Below are positions 1 to 7,090 of a DNA stretch of 20,405 nt, piece after piece. The position numbers and the translations under genes are program-made. This DNA is from an uncultured Ignavibacteriota bacterium. Lineage in GTDB: Bacteria > Bacteroidota > Ignavibacteria > Tepidaquicellales > Tepidaquicellaceae. The notes below the pieces were generated by a model. The model did no database searches. It was given only the letters and a program-made list of their open reading frames with translations, and was not told the origin of the DNA. The stretch is taken from NCBI GenBank assembly GCA_937915485.1, contig CALGII010000256.1, positions 1-20,405 of the forward strand. The letters are read 5' to 3'. How positions within the stretch are numbered: the stretch's first letter is position 1; each line of letters starts with the position of its first letter.

Positions 1-14
1 GACATTGAATTGGT

Positions 15-45
15 TTGATTGTTTGACGGTTTTAGCATATTTTTA
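15..45 (+). promoter_or_regulatory. Putative promoter of tRNA-Val
   Basis: TTGATT at 15-20 is separated by 17 bases from TATTTTTA at 38-45. This fits the Bacteroidota-type TAnnTTT(G/A) box and lies about 10 bases upstream of the tRNA. The same layout occurs before rplM and prs in this window. The region is AT-rich, so chance matches are possible. Confidence 0.4.
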
Positions 46-55
46 CCAACTTTAC

Positions 56-129
56 GGGCGATTAGCTCAGCTGGTTAGAGCACTTCGTTTACACCGAAGG
101 GGTCTGAGGTTCGAATCCTTAATCGCCCA
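56..129 (+). tRNA. tRNA-Val (anticodon TAC)
   Basis: A complete cloverleaf can be drawn. The 7-bp acceptor stem GGGCGAT (56-62) pairs with ATCGCCC (122-128), and A129 is the discriminator base. The anticodon stem CTTCG/CGAAG (83-87/95-99) encloses loop TTTACAC with anticodon TAC at 90-92, which reads GUA valine codons. The T arm has loop TTCGAAT (110-116). The CCA end is not encoded in full: only one C follows position 129. No second tRNA or integrase lies nearby. Confidence 0.97.
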
Positions 130-134
130 CTGCC

Positions 135-156
135 AAAAGCCGCAATGCGGCTTTTT
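135..156 (+). terminator. Intrinsic terminator after tRNA-Val
   Basis: AAAAGCCGC (135-143) pairs with GCGGCTTTT (147-155) around an AAT loop and ends in a T run. It starts six bases after the tRNA, so it probably ends the tRNA transcript. Confidence 0.8.
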
Positions 157-160
157 AATG

Positions 161-238
161 TTCAATCTTCAGTCTTCAATGTTCAATGAAGAGCGGAAAG
201 AGCAATCTTCAATCTTCAGTCTTCAATGTTCAATGAAG
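161..238. repeat. Two identical 31-bp direct repeats in low-complexity DNA
   Basis: Positions 161-191 and 208-238 are identical over 31 bases. Each is built from short variations on TTCAATCTTC and TTCAATGTTC. They are separated by 16 bases containing the AAGAGC hexamer. No coding frame in this stretch resembles a protein. This is non-coding dispersed-repeat-like DNA filling the gap between the tRNA terminator and livM. Confidence 0.85.
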
Positions 239-257
239 AAAGAAATTTGGATAATGG

Positions 258-282
258 ATTCCTGCTAAGCGTATGCAGGAAT
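258..282. repeat. REP-like hairpin (ATTCCTGC...GCAGGAAT)
   Basis: ATTCCTGC (258-265) and GCAGGAAT (275-282) form a perfect 8-bp stem around a 9-base loop, in the context GGATTCCTGC...GCAGGAATGAC. Palindromes of this general form (GGATTCC...GGAATGAC) are common dispersed intergenic repeats in many bacteria. No T run follows, so I do not call it a terminator. It lies about 55 bases upstream of livM; that 55-base gap shows no clear promoter. Confidence 0.6.
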
Positions 283-337
283 GACTGAGTAAAAGGAATG
301 ACATTTAAGCTATAGCCTTTGAAAACTAAACCGACTG

Positions 338-1381
338 ATGAAAAGTAAGGTCTATTTCATTGCTACAATACTGGTTCTCTTCCTTGTCAATCTTATCAAA
401 GACAGCATCGACCCTTACTATTATACAATTCTCATTTACATCGGCATAAACATCATTCTCGCTTCGAGTTTAAATCTAATCAACGGTTTCACGGGGCAGT
501 TCTCTCTCGGTCACGCGGGTTTCATGGCAATCGGTGGTTATCTTTCGATAACGCTGTCGACATATTTCGCCCCGTTTTTCAACAGTGTTTTCGGGACGGG
601 CGATTTCGGAATGAATATGACTTTCGTTTTTCTGATGCTCGTCAGCGGAATAGCGGCTGCTATCGTCGGACTTCTTGTCGGCGTTCCGTCGCTCAGGCTC
701 AAGGGCGATTATCTTGCAATCGTGACTCTCGGTTTCGCGGAAATAATCCGTGTCGTCATTCAGGGACTTGATTTCATCGGCGGGTCGCAGGGATACAGGG
801 GAATTTACATTTACGAAGACGGCGTGAAGAGCCTGTCGATGCTGGAAAACACGACTACGAATTTCATGTTTTACGGCGTGCCGAAGTACGCGAATTTCTT
901 CTGGGTCTTCTTCATCGCGGCTTTCCTGATTTATTTTACTTACAATCTGATAAACTCGACTTACGGCAGGGGATTCATAGCCGTGAAGGACGACGAGGTA
1001 GCGGCGGAGTCGATGGGAATCAATACTACCAAGTTCAAGGTTTCGGCGTTCGTTAGCGGCGCGTTCTTCGCCGGTATAGCGGGTTCGCTTTATGGTCACT
1101 TCAACCTGTATCTCAATCCCGAAGATTTCAATTTCCTGAAATCGGTTGAAATAGTAGTAATGGTAATACTCGGCGGTATGGGAAGCATTCCGGGAGTAAT
1201 AATCGCCGCGGTGATACTCACGATTCTTCCCGAACTATTGAGGGGCATATCGGAATACAGAATGGTCGTTTATTCTCTGCTGCTCATAATAATGATGCTG
1301 ACGCGTCCGCAGGGAATATTCGGAGTTAAACTTAAAATAAGAAAAAAGAAAAAGGACATTGCACGTACTGCAGGTAAATAA
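338..1381 (+). CDS. livM: Branched-chain amino acid ABC transporter permease LivM
   Basis: This is an inner-membrane permease of 347 residues, normally half of a LivH/LivM pair that passes leucine, isoleucine and valine (or related compounds) through a LivG/LivF-energised importer. About nine to ten hydrophobic segments span the length. Family hallmarks are LNLINGFTGQFSLGHAGFMA near residues 45-64, SLRLKGDYLAIVTLGFAE near 118-135, and the cytoplasmic ATPase-contact loop near 215-240 (DDEVAAESMGIN). ILGGMGSIPG follows near 277-286. The start is the first ATG of the conserved frame; no Shine-Dalgarno sequence is visible. Its 3' end overlaps livG by 23 bases. Oddity: neither livH nor a periplasmic binding protein gene precedes it, as the tRNA and repeats lie directly upstream. 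The exact substrate cannot be read from sequence. Confidence 0.93.
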   Translation: MKSKVYFIATILVLFLVNLIKDSIDPYYYTILIYIGINIILASSLNLINGFTGQFSLGHAGFMAIGGYLSITLSTYFAPFFNSVFGTGDFGMNMTFVFLMLVSGIAAAIVGLLVGVPSLRLKGDYLAIVTLGFAEIIRVVIQGLDFIGGSQGYRGIYIYEDGVKSLSMLENTTTNFMFYGVPKYANFFWVFFIAAFLIYFTYNLINSTYGRGFIAVKDDEVAAESMGINTTKFKVSAFVSGAFFAGIAGSLYGHFNLYLNPEDFNFLKSVEIVVMVILGGMGSIPGVIIAAVILTILPELLRGISEYRMVVYSLLLIIMMLTRPQGIFGVKLKIRKKKKDIARTAGK

Positions 1382-2132
1382 CGTTACGATGAAATTCGGA
1401 GGTCTCCTCTGCATCGACAAACTCAACGCATTCGTTGACGAAAACGAACTTGTCGGAATGATTGGTCCGAACGGGGCGGGGAAGACGACTGTCTTCAACA
1501 TAATCACGAGCGTTTACAAGCCTACGGAAGGCGACATTGTTTTCGAGGGAAAGAGCCTCGTGAACGTGCCCACGAGCAGGATTGCGCATCTGGGAATATG
1601 CAGGACGTTCCAAAACATACGTCTGTTCAGGAGTTTAAGCGTAAAGGACAACATTCGCGTGTCCTGCGGAGTGCGTTTGAAATCAGGTTTCTTTTCTTCA
1701 ATCGCGCAGATTGGAAAATTCGCGAAGGAGGAGAAGGAAATTGACGGCAGCATAGACGAACTTCTCGAAATGTTCAACCTGCAGGGCGTGAAGGATGAGT
1801 ACGCGGCATCGCTTCCGTACGGCGACCAGAGGAAGGTGGAGATTGTCCGCGCGTTAGCGACATCGCCGAAACTTCTTCTTCTCGACGAGCCTGCCGCAGG
1901 AATGAATCCGAAAGAGAAATCGGATTTAATGAAACTGATTAAAGACGTAAAGGACAAGTTCAAGATTTCAATACTTTTAATAGAGCACGATATGAGGGTT
2001 GTAATGGGCGTATGTGAAAGAATTTTCGTACTTGAATACGGAAAGAAGATAGCCGACGGGAAGCCGTCGGAAATTCAGAATGACCCGAAGGTCATCGAAG
2101 CATATCTCGGAGACACGAAACACGATGCTTAA
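1359..2132 (+). CDS. livG: Branched-chain amino acid ABC transporter ATPase LivG
   Basis: A 257-residue cytoplasmic ATPase that powers the Liv importer as a dimer with LivF. Walker A GPNGAGKTT is at residues 36-44, the Q-loop Gln is near 85, the signature is the LivG-typical LPYGDQR variant (152-158), Walker B has D176-E177, and the switch His is H210 in LIEHD. The start is inferred to be TTG at 1359, inside the end of livM. The next in-frame ATG (1389) would remove the first beta strand, and the residues after the TTG (HVLQVNNVTMKFGGL) match the normal family N-terminus. The AAAGGA just before the TTG sits too close to be a good ribosome site, so translation is probably coupled to livM. The 3' end overlaps livF by 8 bases. 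Confidence 0.93.
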   Translation: MHVLQVNNVTMKFGGLLCIDKLNAFVDENELVGMIGPNGAGKTTVFNIITSVYKPTEGDIVFEGKSLVNVPTSRIAHLGICRTFQNIRLFRSLSVKDNIRVSCGVRLKSGFFSSIAQIGKFAKEEKEIDGSIDELLEMFNLQGVKDEYAASLPYGDQRKVEIVRALATSPKLLLLDEPAAGMNPKEKSDLMKLIKDVKDKFKISILLIEHDMRVVMGVCERIFVLEYGKKIADGKPSEIQNDPKVIEAYLGDTKHDA

Positions 2133-2832
2133 GATAGAAAATTTAATAGTGAACTACGGCGCGATTCAGGCAATCAAGGGAATCAACGTGAACGTCAGGG
2201 AAGGAACAATCGTTACCTTAATCGGCGCGAACGGCGCGGGAAAATCAACGATACTGCGCACGGTCTCTTCACTGATTAAACCCGCTTCGGGTTCGATAAA
2301 ATTTCTCGGCAGTGAAATTACGGGAATGCCCGCGCACAAAATCGTGGAACTCGGTATAAGCCAGACGCCCGAGGGCAGGATGATTTTCGCTAACCTGACC
2401 GTTCAGGAGAATCTCGAGATGGGCGCATACACACGGAAGGACAAGGACAACATAAAGTACGACCTTGAGTTCGTGTTCTCGCTTTTTCCGAGGCTGAAGG
2501 AAAGGCTGAAGCAGCCGGGCGGGACTTTGAGCGGAGGCGAGCAGCAGATGCTGGCAATATCGCGCGCGATAATGTCGAAGCCGAAACTACTGCTGTTGGA
2601 CGAGCCGTCGCTGGGAATAGCGCCGATACTCGTAAAACAGATTTTCGAAAAGATAGTGGCTTTGAACAAGGCGACAGGCGTAACTATTCTCCTCGTCGAG
2701 CAGAACGCGAACATCGCTCTGTCGGTTTCGGATTACGGATACGTTCTCGAGACGGGCACGATAAAACTTGAGGGCGAGGCTAAAACACTTGCAGAGAACC
2801 CCGAAGTGAGGAAGGCTTATTTAGGCGAATAA
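2125..2832 (+). CDS. livF: Branched-chain amino acid ABC transporter ATPase LivF
   Basis: A 235-residue ATPase, partner of LivG. Walker A GANGAGKST is at residues 34-42, signature LSGGEQQ at 135-141, and Walker B at D159-E160. VEQN (191-194) has Gln where many ABC proteins have the switch His, which is normal for LivF. The C-terminus EVRKAYLGE is also typical. I chose the ATG at 2125, which overlaps the livG stop by 8 bases. An in-frame ATG at 2080 would add 15 residues lacking family similarity and lies deep inside livG. No terminator follows. The aminotransferase begins 66 bases later, so the two may share a transcript. Confidence 0.94.
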   Translation: MLKIENLIVNYGAIQAIKGINVNVREGTIVTLIGANGAGKSTILRTVSSLIKPASGSIKFLGSEITGMPAHKIVELGISQTPEGRMIFANLTVQENLEMGAYTRKDKDNIKYDLEFVFSLFPRLKERLKQPGGTLSGGEQQMLAISRAIMSKPKLLLLDEPSLGIAPILVKQIFEKIVALNKATGVTILLVEQNANIALSVSDYGYVLETGTIKLEGEAKTLAENPEVRKAYLGE

Positions 2833-2898
2833 TCGATTTATTTTTACTATCTTACATAACCTCAAAATAACCGGAATAATAATTTAAATATTAGTCTT

Positions 2899-4059
2899 AT
2901 GAATTTCAAATATGCAAAAAGAATGTCGAACCTCGGCACCGAAACAGCATTCGAGGTACTGGCAAAAGCGAAGAAACTCGAAGCCGAAGGCAAACACATC
3001 ATTCATCTTGAAATCGGCGAGCCCGATTTCGACACGCCCGACAACATCTGTCAGGCTGCGATAAAATCGATTCAGGCGGGCGATACTCACTACACGCCGT
3101 CGGCAGGCATACTGCCTTTGAGGGAATCGATTGCGAAATACATGACGCGCACGCGCGGCGTGAACTTCGACGCCGACGAAGTCGTAATGATGCCGGGCGG
3201 AAAACCGGTGATGTTCTACTCGATTATCGCGCTCGTTGACGAAGGCGACGAGGTTATTTATCCGAATCCGGGATTTCCGATTTACGAATCGATGATTAAG
3301 TTCATGGGCGGAAAGCCCGTTCCGATTCCTTTAAAGGAAGAAAAAGGATTCGCGTTCGATCCCGAAGATTTGAGGAAACTCATTACAGACAAAACCAAAC
3401 TTCTGATAATCAACACGCCGCAGAATCCGACAGGCGGCATTCTTACGAAGGAAGACATTATTAAGATAGCGGATATAATCAAGGACAAGGACATCTGGAT
3501 TCTCAGCGACGAAATATACAGCAGGCTTATATTTACGGGCGAACATTTCAGCATAACACAGATTCCCGGATTCAAGGAAAGAACGATAATCCTCGACGGA
3601 TTCTCGAAGTACTACGCAATGACGGGATGGAGAGCGGGATTCGGCGTGATGAACAAGGAAATAGCGCCGATGATAGCGAAACTCGTCACTAACAGCGCGT
3701 CCTGTACGAACACTTTCGTTCAGAAGGGCTGTATCGAGGCGCTCGAAGGTCCGCAGGAATCAGTTGATAAGATGAAAGCAGAATTCCTCGCGCGCAGGGA
3801 TATTATAGTGGACGGCCTGAATTCCATACCGGGATTCTCCTGCATAGTTCCCGACGGCGCGTTCTACGCTTTCCCGAACATTACGAAAACGGGATACAAG
3901 TCAAGAGACCTGAACGACCATCTGCTTTACAAGGCAAACGTCGCGGCTCTTTCGGGCACGGCGTTCGGAGAGTACGGCGAAGGTTATCTCAGGTTCTCAT
4001 ACGCGAACTCGAGAGAGAATATAAAGGAAGCGATAAAGAGAATAAAAGGAGTTCTCTAA
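2899..4059 (+). CDS. Class I/II PLP-dependent aminotransferase (aspartate aminotransferase-like)
   Basis: A 386-residue cytosolic transaminase of fold type I that moves an amino group between an amino acid and a 2-oxo acid via pyridoxal phosphate. Visible marks: EIGEPDFDTP near 38-47, HYTPSAG near 64-70, NTPQNPTGG at 172-180 (N176 contacts the cofactor), SDEIYSRL near 203-210 (D204), the Schiff-base lysine K237 in FSKYYAMTGWRAGF, and R365 in GYLRFSYA, the usual alpha-carboxylate ligand. The length is normal. Position right after livMGF suggests transamination of an imported amino acid, but that is inference; family members act on aspartate, alanine, aromatic or branched-chain substrates. The start lacks a Shine-Dalgarno sequence. 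The gene is followed by a strong terminator. Confidence 0.9.
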   Translation: MNFKYAKRMSNLGTETAFEVLAKAKKLEAEGKHIIHLEIGEPDFDTPDNICQAAIKSIQAGDTHYTPSAGILPLRESIAKYMTRTRGVNFDADEVVMMPGGKPVMFYSIIALVDEGDEVIYPNPGFPIYESMIKFMGGKPVPIPLKEEKGFAFDPEDLRKLITDKTKLLIINTPQNPTGGILTKEDIIKIADIIKDKDIWILSDEIYSRLIFTGEHFSITQIPGFKERTIILDGFSKYYAMTGWRAGFGVMNKEIAPMIAKLVTNSASCTNTFVQKGCIEALEGPQESVDKMKAEFLARRDIIVDGLNSIPGFSCIVPDGAFYAFPNITKTGYKSRDLNDHLLYKANVAALSGTAFGEYGEGYLRFSYANSRENIKEAIKRIKGVL

Positions 4060-4119
4060 TCGATTTGTAATTCAGGATAATTAGTTAAGTCATTTAGTTG
4101 TTGTTTCCAAAGATATATA

Positions 4120-4149
4120 AAAAAGAGTCCGCTTCGGCGGACTCTTTTT
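4120..4149 (+). terminator. Strong intrinsic terminator with UUCG loop
   Basis: A 13-bp perfect stem (4120-4132 with 4137-4149) closes on a TTCG tetraloop. It has a core of GAGTCCGC/GCGGACTC, an upstream A run and a downstream T run. It ends the livMGF-aminotransferase unit 60 bases past the stop codon. The symmetric A/T flanks mean it could also work on the other strand. Positions 4150-4344 beyond it are AT-rich and show no gene or structure I can support. Confidence 0.88.
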
Positions 4150-4347
4150 CTTGTAATATCCAGATTATAATATTAACCATACTCAGAAATTAATGTATTG
4201 CAAAAACAGATTTTTAAAACGAAATAAATAAATTATCCGGGAAATATCAAAATTAGCGTACAATTGAATATTAACGAGTATAAAATCATTGCTATCTTTT
4301 CAATAATAGAAAATAGATATAAAATCCGGGATTGAAAACACTTTACA

Positions 4348-4378
4348 TTGACAATGTGGAGTAAATCAGTTAATTTTA
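4348..4378 (+). promoter_or_regulatory. Putative promoter of rplM, overlapped by a palindrome
   Basis: TTGACA (4348-4353) is 17 bases from TAATTTTA (4371-4378), close to the Bacteroidota TAnnTTTG box. The expected transcript start lies about 15 bases before the L13 ATG. The perfect 13-base palindrome ACATTG-A-CAATGT (4345-4357) covers the upstream element and could be an operator. The layout matches the prs promoter in this window. Confidence 0.5.
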
Positions 4379-4398
4379 ATGTTTTAACGAAAATCGAG

Positions 4399-4857
4399 AT
4401 GAAAGAAACGATAAAAAAATCTGTAAGGATTACCAAATTCGCCAAGAGGGAAGAAAATCCCAACAATTGGTACGTAGTTGATGCCGATGGAAAAGTCCTC
4501 GGTCGTCTTGCAAGTGAAGTTGCAAAAAGAATCAGAGGAAAATACAATCCTCAGTTCACGCCCAATTCCGATGTAGGAGACTGGGTAGTAGTAATAAACG
4601 CCGAGAAAGTCAGACTGACGGGCAAGCGAGCGGAGTTGAAAGATTACAAGACGCACTCGAGGTACCCGGGCGGTCAGAGAATAAGAAGTTTCAAGGAAGT
4701 GTCGGCGACGCATCCCGAAAGGATAATAACGCTTGCGGTAAAAAGAATGCTGCCGAAGACTAAACTCGGAAGCGCTTTAATCGGCAAACTGAAAGTTTAC
4801 AAGGGCAGCGAGCATCCGCATTCGGCTCAGAAGCCCGTCGCATTAAACATAAAATAA
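4399..4857 (+). CDS. rplM: 50S ribosomal protein L13
   Basis: A 152-residue protein that binds 23S rRNA early in large-subunit assembly. Family marks run along its length: NWYVVDADGKVLGRLAS near 23-39, KYNPQFTPNSDVGD near 48-61, the VVINAEKVRLTGKR strand, HPERIITLAVKRMLPK in the second half, and the C-terminal HPHSAQKP. I chose the ATG at 4399 because it gives the usual N-terminus. A TTG at 4348 in the same frame would add 17 unrelated residues and coincides with the likely upstream promoter element. No Shine-Dalgarno sequence is present. It starts the ribosomal run and is 16 bases from rpsI. Confidence 0.97.
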   Translation: MKETIKKSVRITKFAKREENPNNWYVVDADGKVLGRLASEVAKRIRGKYNPQFTPNSDVGDWVVVINAEKVRLTGKRAELKDYKTHSRYPGGQRIRSFKEVSATHPERIITLAVKRMLPKTKLGSALIGKLKVYKGSEHPHSAQKPVALNIK

Positions 4858-4873
4858 TTAGAAAGAATATTTA

Positions 4874-5266
4874 ATGACAGTAAGCACACCAATAAAAGTA
4901 GGAAGAAGAAAGACGGCGGTCGCCCGCGCGCAGTTAGTTGCAGGCAACGGTACCGTGACAATAAACGGAAAGAGCGCGCTTGATTTCCTTAAAAAGGAAG
5001 AGCACGTAAAGAACATAATGCAGCCCTTCGTCGTTACGGGAACGGAAGGTACGTTCAACACGAACATAAAGGTTGTCGGCGGCGGATTCAGAGGGCAGAT
5101 TGACGCGATAAAACTCGCGATTGCACGCTCCCTAATCGTTAACAACGAGGAACTTAAACCCGCGCTTCGCAAGGGCGGATTCGTGACGAGAGACCCGAGA
5201 ATGGTCGAAAGAAAGAAATACGGAAGACCCAAAGCGCGCAAGAGATTCCAGTTCTCGAAGAGATAA
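4874..5266 (+). CDS. rpsI: 30S ribosomal protein S9
   Basis: A 130-residue small-subunit protein whose basic C-terminal tail reaches the P-site tRNA. VGRRKTAVARAQL near residues 9-21, the NGKS segment, GGGFRGQIDAIKLAIARSL near 69-87 and the tail DPRMVERKKYGRPKARKRF ending in QFSKR are diagnostic. The length is normal. It follows L13 by 16 bases as in nearly all bacteria. Just after the stop, ATTTTTTAATAA occurs twice (5273-5284 and 5288-5299) with a 15-base period, leading into the rpsB leader. Confidence 0.98.
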   Translation: MTVSTPIKVGRRKTAVARAQLVAGNGTVTINGKSALDFLKKEEHVKNIMQPFVVTGTEGTFNTNIKVVGGGFRGQIDAIKLAIARSLIVNNEELKPALRKGGFVTRDPRMVERKKYGRPKARKRFQFSKR

Positions 5267-5300
5267 AGAACGATTTTTTAATAAACTATTTTTTAATAAT

Positions 5301-5456
5301 ACATATTCTCCGATTTCGGAGCACCCGTGTCCCGCGAGGGATGTGCCGAGAAAGATGACGGGAATAGAAGAAAAACAAAAGCCGCATAAACCGGGAAGGT
5401 TTATAATCTGCATACAACTTGCTTTTCAGGTTACACACCGGCTTTTATTCAGGAGA
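5301..5456 (+). promoter_or_regulatory. Candidate structured RNA leader of rpsB
   Basis: The 199-base gap between rpsI and rpsB holds several complementary segments. Hairpin one is CTCCGA/TCGGAG (5308-5313/5316-5321). TCCC-GCGA-GGGA (5330-5341) is a GNRA-capped hairpin, and CCCGT (5324-5328) can enclose it with ACGGG (5358-5362). AAAAGCCG (5377-5384) pairs perfectly with CGGCTTTT (5439-5446), enclosing TAAACC/GGTTTA (5387-5392/5398-5403). The ribosome site AGGAG (5451-5455) follows. TCTCC (5307-5311) could instead pair with GGAGA (5452-5456) and hide that site. Autoregulation by S2, known for other bacterial rpsB leaders, is my inference. I do not recognise a named motif. Confidence 0.5.
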
Positions 5457-5465
5457 TAAAAACAA

Positions 5466-6212
5466 ATGGGTAAAGTACAAATCGAAGACCTGCTTCTGGC
5501 GGGCTCACATTTCGGACACCTTACAAGAAGATGGAATCCTAAAATGAAGAAATACATCTTCATGGAAAGAAACGGAATCCACATAATTGATTTAAAGAAA
5601 AGTCTCGGACTTCTCGAGGAGGCCTGCAATTCAGCCGCGAGAATAGCCGCCGAAGGCAAGAAAGTTCTTTTCGTCGGAACGAAAAAACAGGCGAAGGCAA
5701 TAATAAAGGAACAGGCGGAGAGATGCGATTCTTTCTACGTTTCGGAAAGATGGCTCGGCGGAATGCTCACGAACTTCAACACCGTAAGGAAGAGCATTAA
5801 GAAACTGATGTCGCTTCAGAAAATGGAAACCGACGGCTCGCTCGAAAAATTCGTCAAGAAAGAAAGACTCATAATGATGCGCGAAAAGGAAAAACTCGAA
5901 AAGGTTCTCAACGGCATCTCTTCAATGACAAAACTTCCGGGCGCGTTATTCCTCGTGGACATCAAGAAAGAGCACATCGCGATTGACGAAGCGCGGAAAC
6001 TCAACATTCCGATTTACGCTATCGTTGATACGAACTGCGACCCCGAACTTATCGATTATCCCGTGCCCGCGAATGACGACGCGGTGAAATCGATTGAGAT
6101 AATCACGAAGGCGTTTGCCGACGCGATTGTGGATGGAAACCAGATGGCGAAGACGAGAAAAGAAGACGAGATGGATGAAATGAAAGAAAAAATGGAAACA
6201 AATAAAAATTAA
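5466..6212 (+). CDS. rpsB: 30S ribosomal protein S2
   Basis: A 248-residue small-subunit protein. Diagnostic segments are LLLAGSHFGHLTRRWNPKM near residues 9-27, YIFMERNGIHIIDLKKS near 30-46, FVGTKKQAK, RWLGGMLTNFNTVRKS and PIYAIVDTNCDPELIDYPVP toward the C-terminus, followed by an acidic, charged tail rich in Lys, Glu and Met. Unlike most genes here it has a clear AGGAG 10 bases before the ATG, set in a structured leader. It precedes tsf by 11 bases, the usual rpsB-tsf pairing. Confidence 0.98.
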   Translation: MGKVQIEDLLLAGSHFGHLTRRWNPKMKKYIFMERNGIHIIDLKKSLGLLEEACNSAARIAAEGKKVLFVGTKKQAKAIIKEQAERCDSFYVSERWLGGMLTNFNTVRKSIKKLMSLQKMETDGSLEKFVKKERLIMMREKEKLEKVLNGISSMTKLPGALFLVDIKKEHIAIDEARKLNIPIYAIVDTNCDPELIDYPVPANDDAVKSIEIITKAFADAIVDGNQMAKTRKEDEMDEMKEKMETNKN

Positions 6213-6223
6213 ATCATAATAAT

Positions 6224-7075
6224 ATGGCAATCACAATAGAATTAATAAAAGAGTTAAGGGAAAAATCCGGCGCGGGGATGGGCGACTGCAAGACAGCACT
6301 GACCGAGACCAACGGCGATATACCCAAGGCAATCGAATACCTGCGTAAGAAAGGCGCTGCGATGGCGACAAAGAGAGCGGATAAAATCGCGAAGGAAGGT
6401 GCCGTTAAATCGAGCATCAGTGAAGACAGGACGAAAGGCGCGATAATTGAAATCAACTGCGAAACCGACTTCGTGGCGAAGGGCGACGGATTCCAGAACT
6501 TCGCGCAGAACATTGCGGATACTGCGCTGGCGAACAACGTAGAGGATGCGGTGAAACTGCTTGGAGCGAAAGGCAAGGACGGACTGACGGTTCAGGAATC
6601 TATAGACAGCATGATGGCGAGCGTCGGCGAGAAGATTGAAATGAAGAGAGTCAAAATTATTAGCGTTGAAGGCGGATTTGTATCTACTTACATTCACTTC
6701 GGAAGCAAGGTCGGAGCCATAGTAGGTCTCAAGGGAAAGTTCACCGAAGAGGCGAATTCTCTCGGACAGAAACTCGCGATGCAGACGGTTGCGATGACTC
6801 CGATTGCAGTTAGAAGAGACGAAGTTTCTCCCGACGTCATAGAGAAGGAACTTGAAATTTACCAGACACAGGCGAGGAACGAAAAGAAGCCCGAGCACAT
6901 TATCGAAAAAATCACGATGAACAAACTGGAGAAGTTCTTCCAGGAGAACTGCCTGCTCGAGCAGGAATTCATTCAGGAAGCGAATAAGTCGGTAGGCGAC
7001 CTTCTGAAAGAATACACGAAGAGAACGGGCGAGCCTCTCGACGTAACTGAGATGTCAAGGTTCCAATTAGGATAA
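6224..7075 (+). CDS. tsf: Translation elongation factor Ts
   Basis: A 283-residue guanine-nucleotide exchange factor that releases GDP from EF-Tu. The N-terminal UBA-like domain has LREKSGAGMGDCKTAL near residues 11-26 and AIEYLRKKGA near 36-45. The EF-Tu contact motif TDFVAKGDGF is at 81-90. Two core subdomains follow, including MQTVAMTPIAVRRDEV, and FFQENCLLEQEFIQE lies near the C-terminus. Length and order match long-form EF-Ts. No Shine-Dalgarno sequence is seen; only an A/T-rich leader precedes the ATG. pyrH follows after 15 bases. Confidence 0.98.
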   Translation: MAITIELIKELREKSGAGMGDCKTALTETNGDIPKAIEYLRKKGAAMATKRADKIAKEGAVKSSISEDRTKGAIIEINCETDFVAKGDGFQNFAQNIADTALANNVEDAVKLLGAKGKDGLTVQESIDSMMASVGEKIEMKRVKIISVEGGFVSTYIHFGSKVGAIVGLKGKFTEEANSLGQKLAMQTVAMTPIAVRRDEVSPDVIEKELEIYQTQARNEKKPEHIIEKITMNKLEKFFQENCLLEQEFIQEANKSVGDLLKEYTKRTGEPLDVTEMSRFQLG

Positions 7076-7090
7076 ATTAATCATAAAATA

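Noticed and set aside
56..129. tRNA-Val as an integration site for a mobile element
   Set aside because: No integrase, no duplicated tRNA 3' end in the window and ordinary housekeeping genes on the right side.
161..238. CRISPR array
   Set aside because: Only two direct copies, low-complexity repeat, 16-base spacer and no cas genes.
476..1099. Long open frame on the minus strand opposite livM
   Set aside because: It lies wholly inside the conserved livM gene, and its Arg- and Glu-rich translation resembles no family. It is a by-product of codon bias.
2080..2124. Upstream in-frame start for livF
   Set aside because: It would add 15 residues outside the family pattern and overlap livG by 53 bases. 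The ATG at 2125 gives the standard N-terminus.
4348..4398. TTG at 4348 as the L13 start
   Set aside because: It coincides with the likely TTGACA promoter element, and the extra residues are not found in L13 proteins.
6254..6898. Long open frame on the minus strand opposite tsf
   Set aside because: tsf is unmistakable on the plus strand; the antisense product has no motif or plausible start context.
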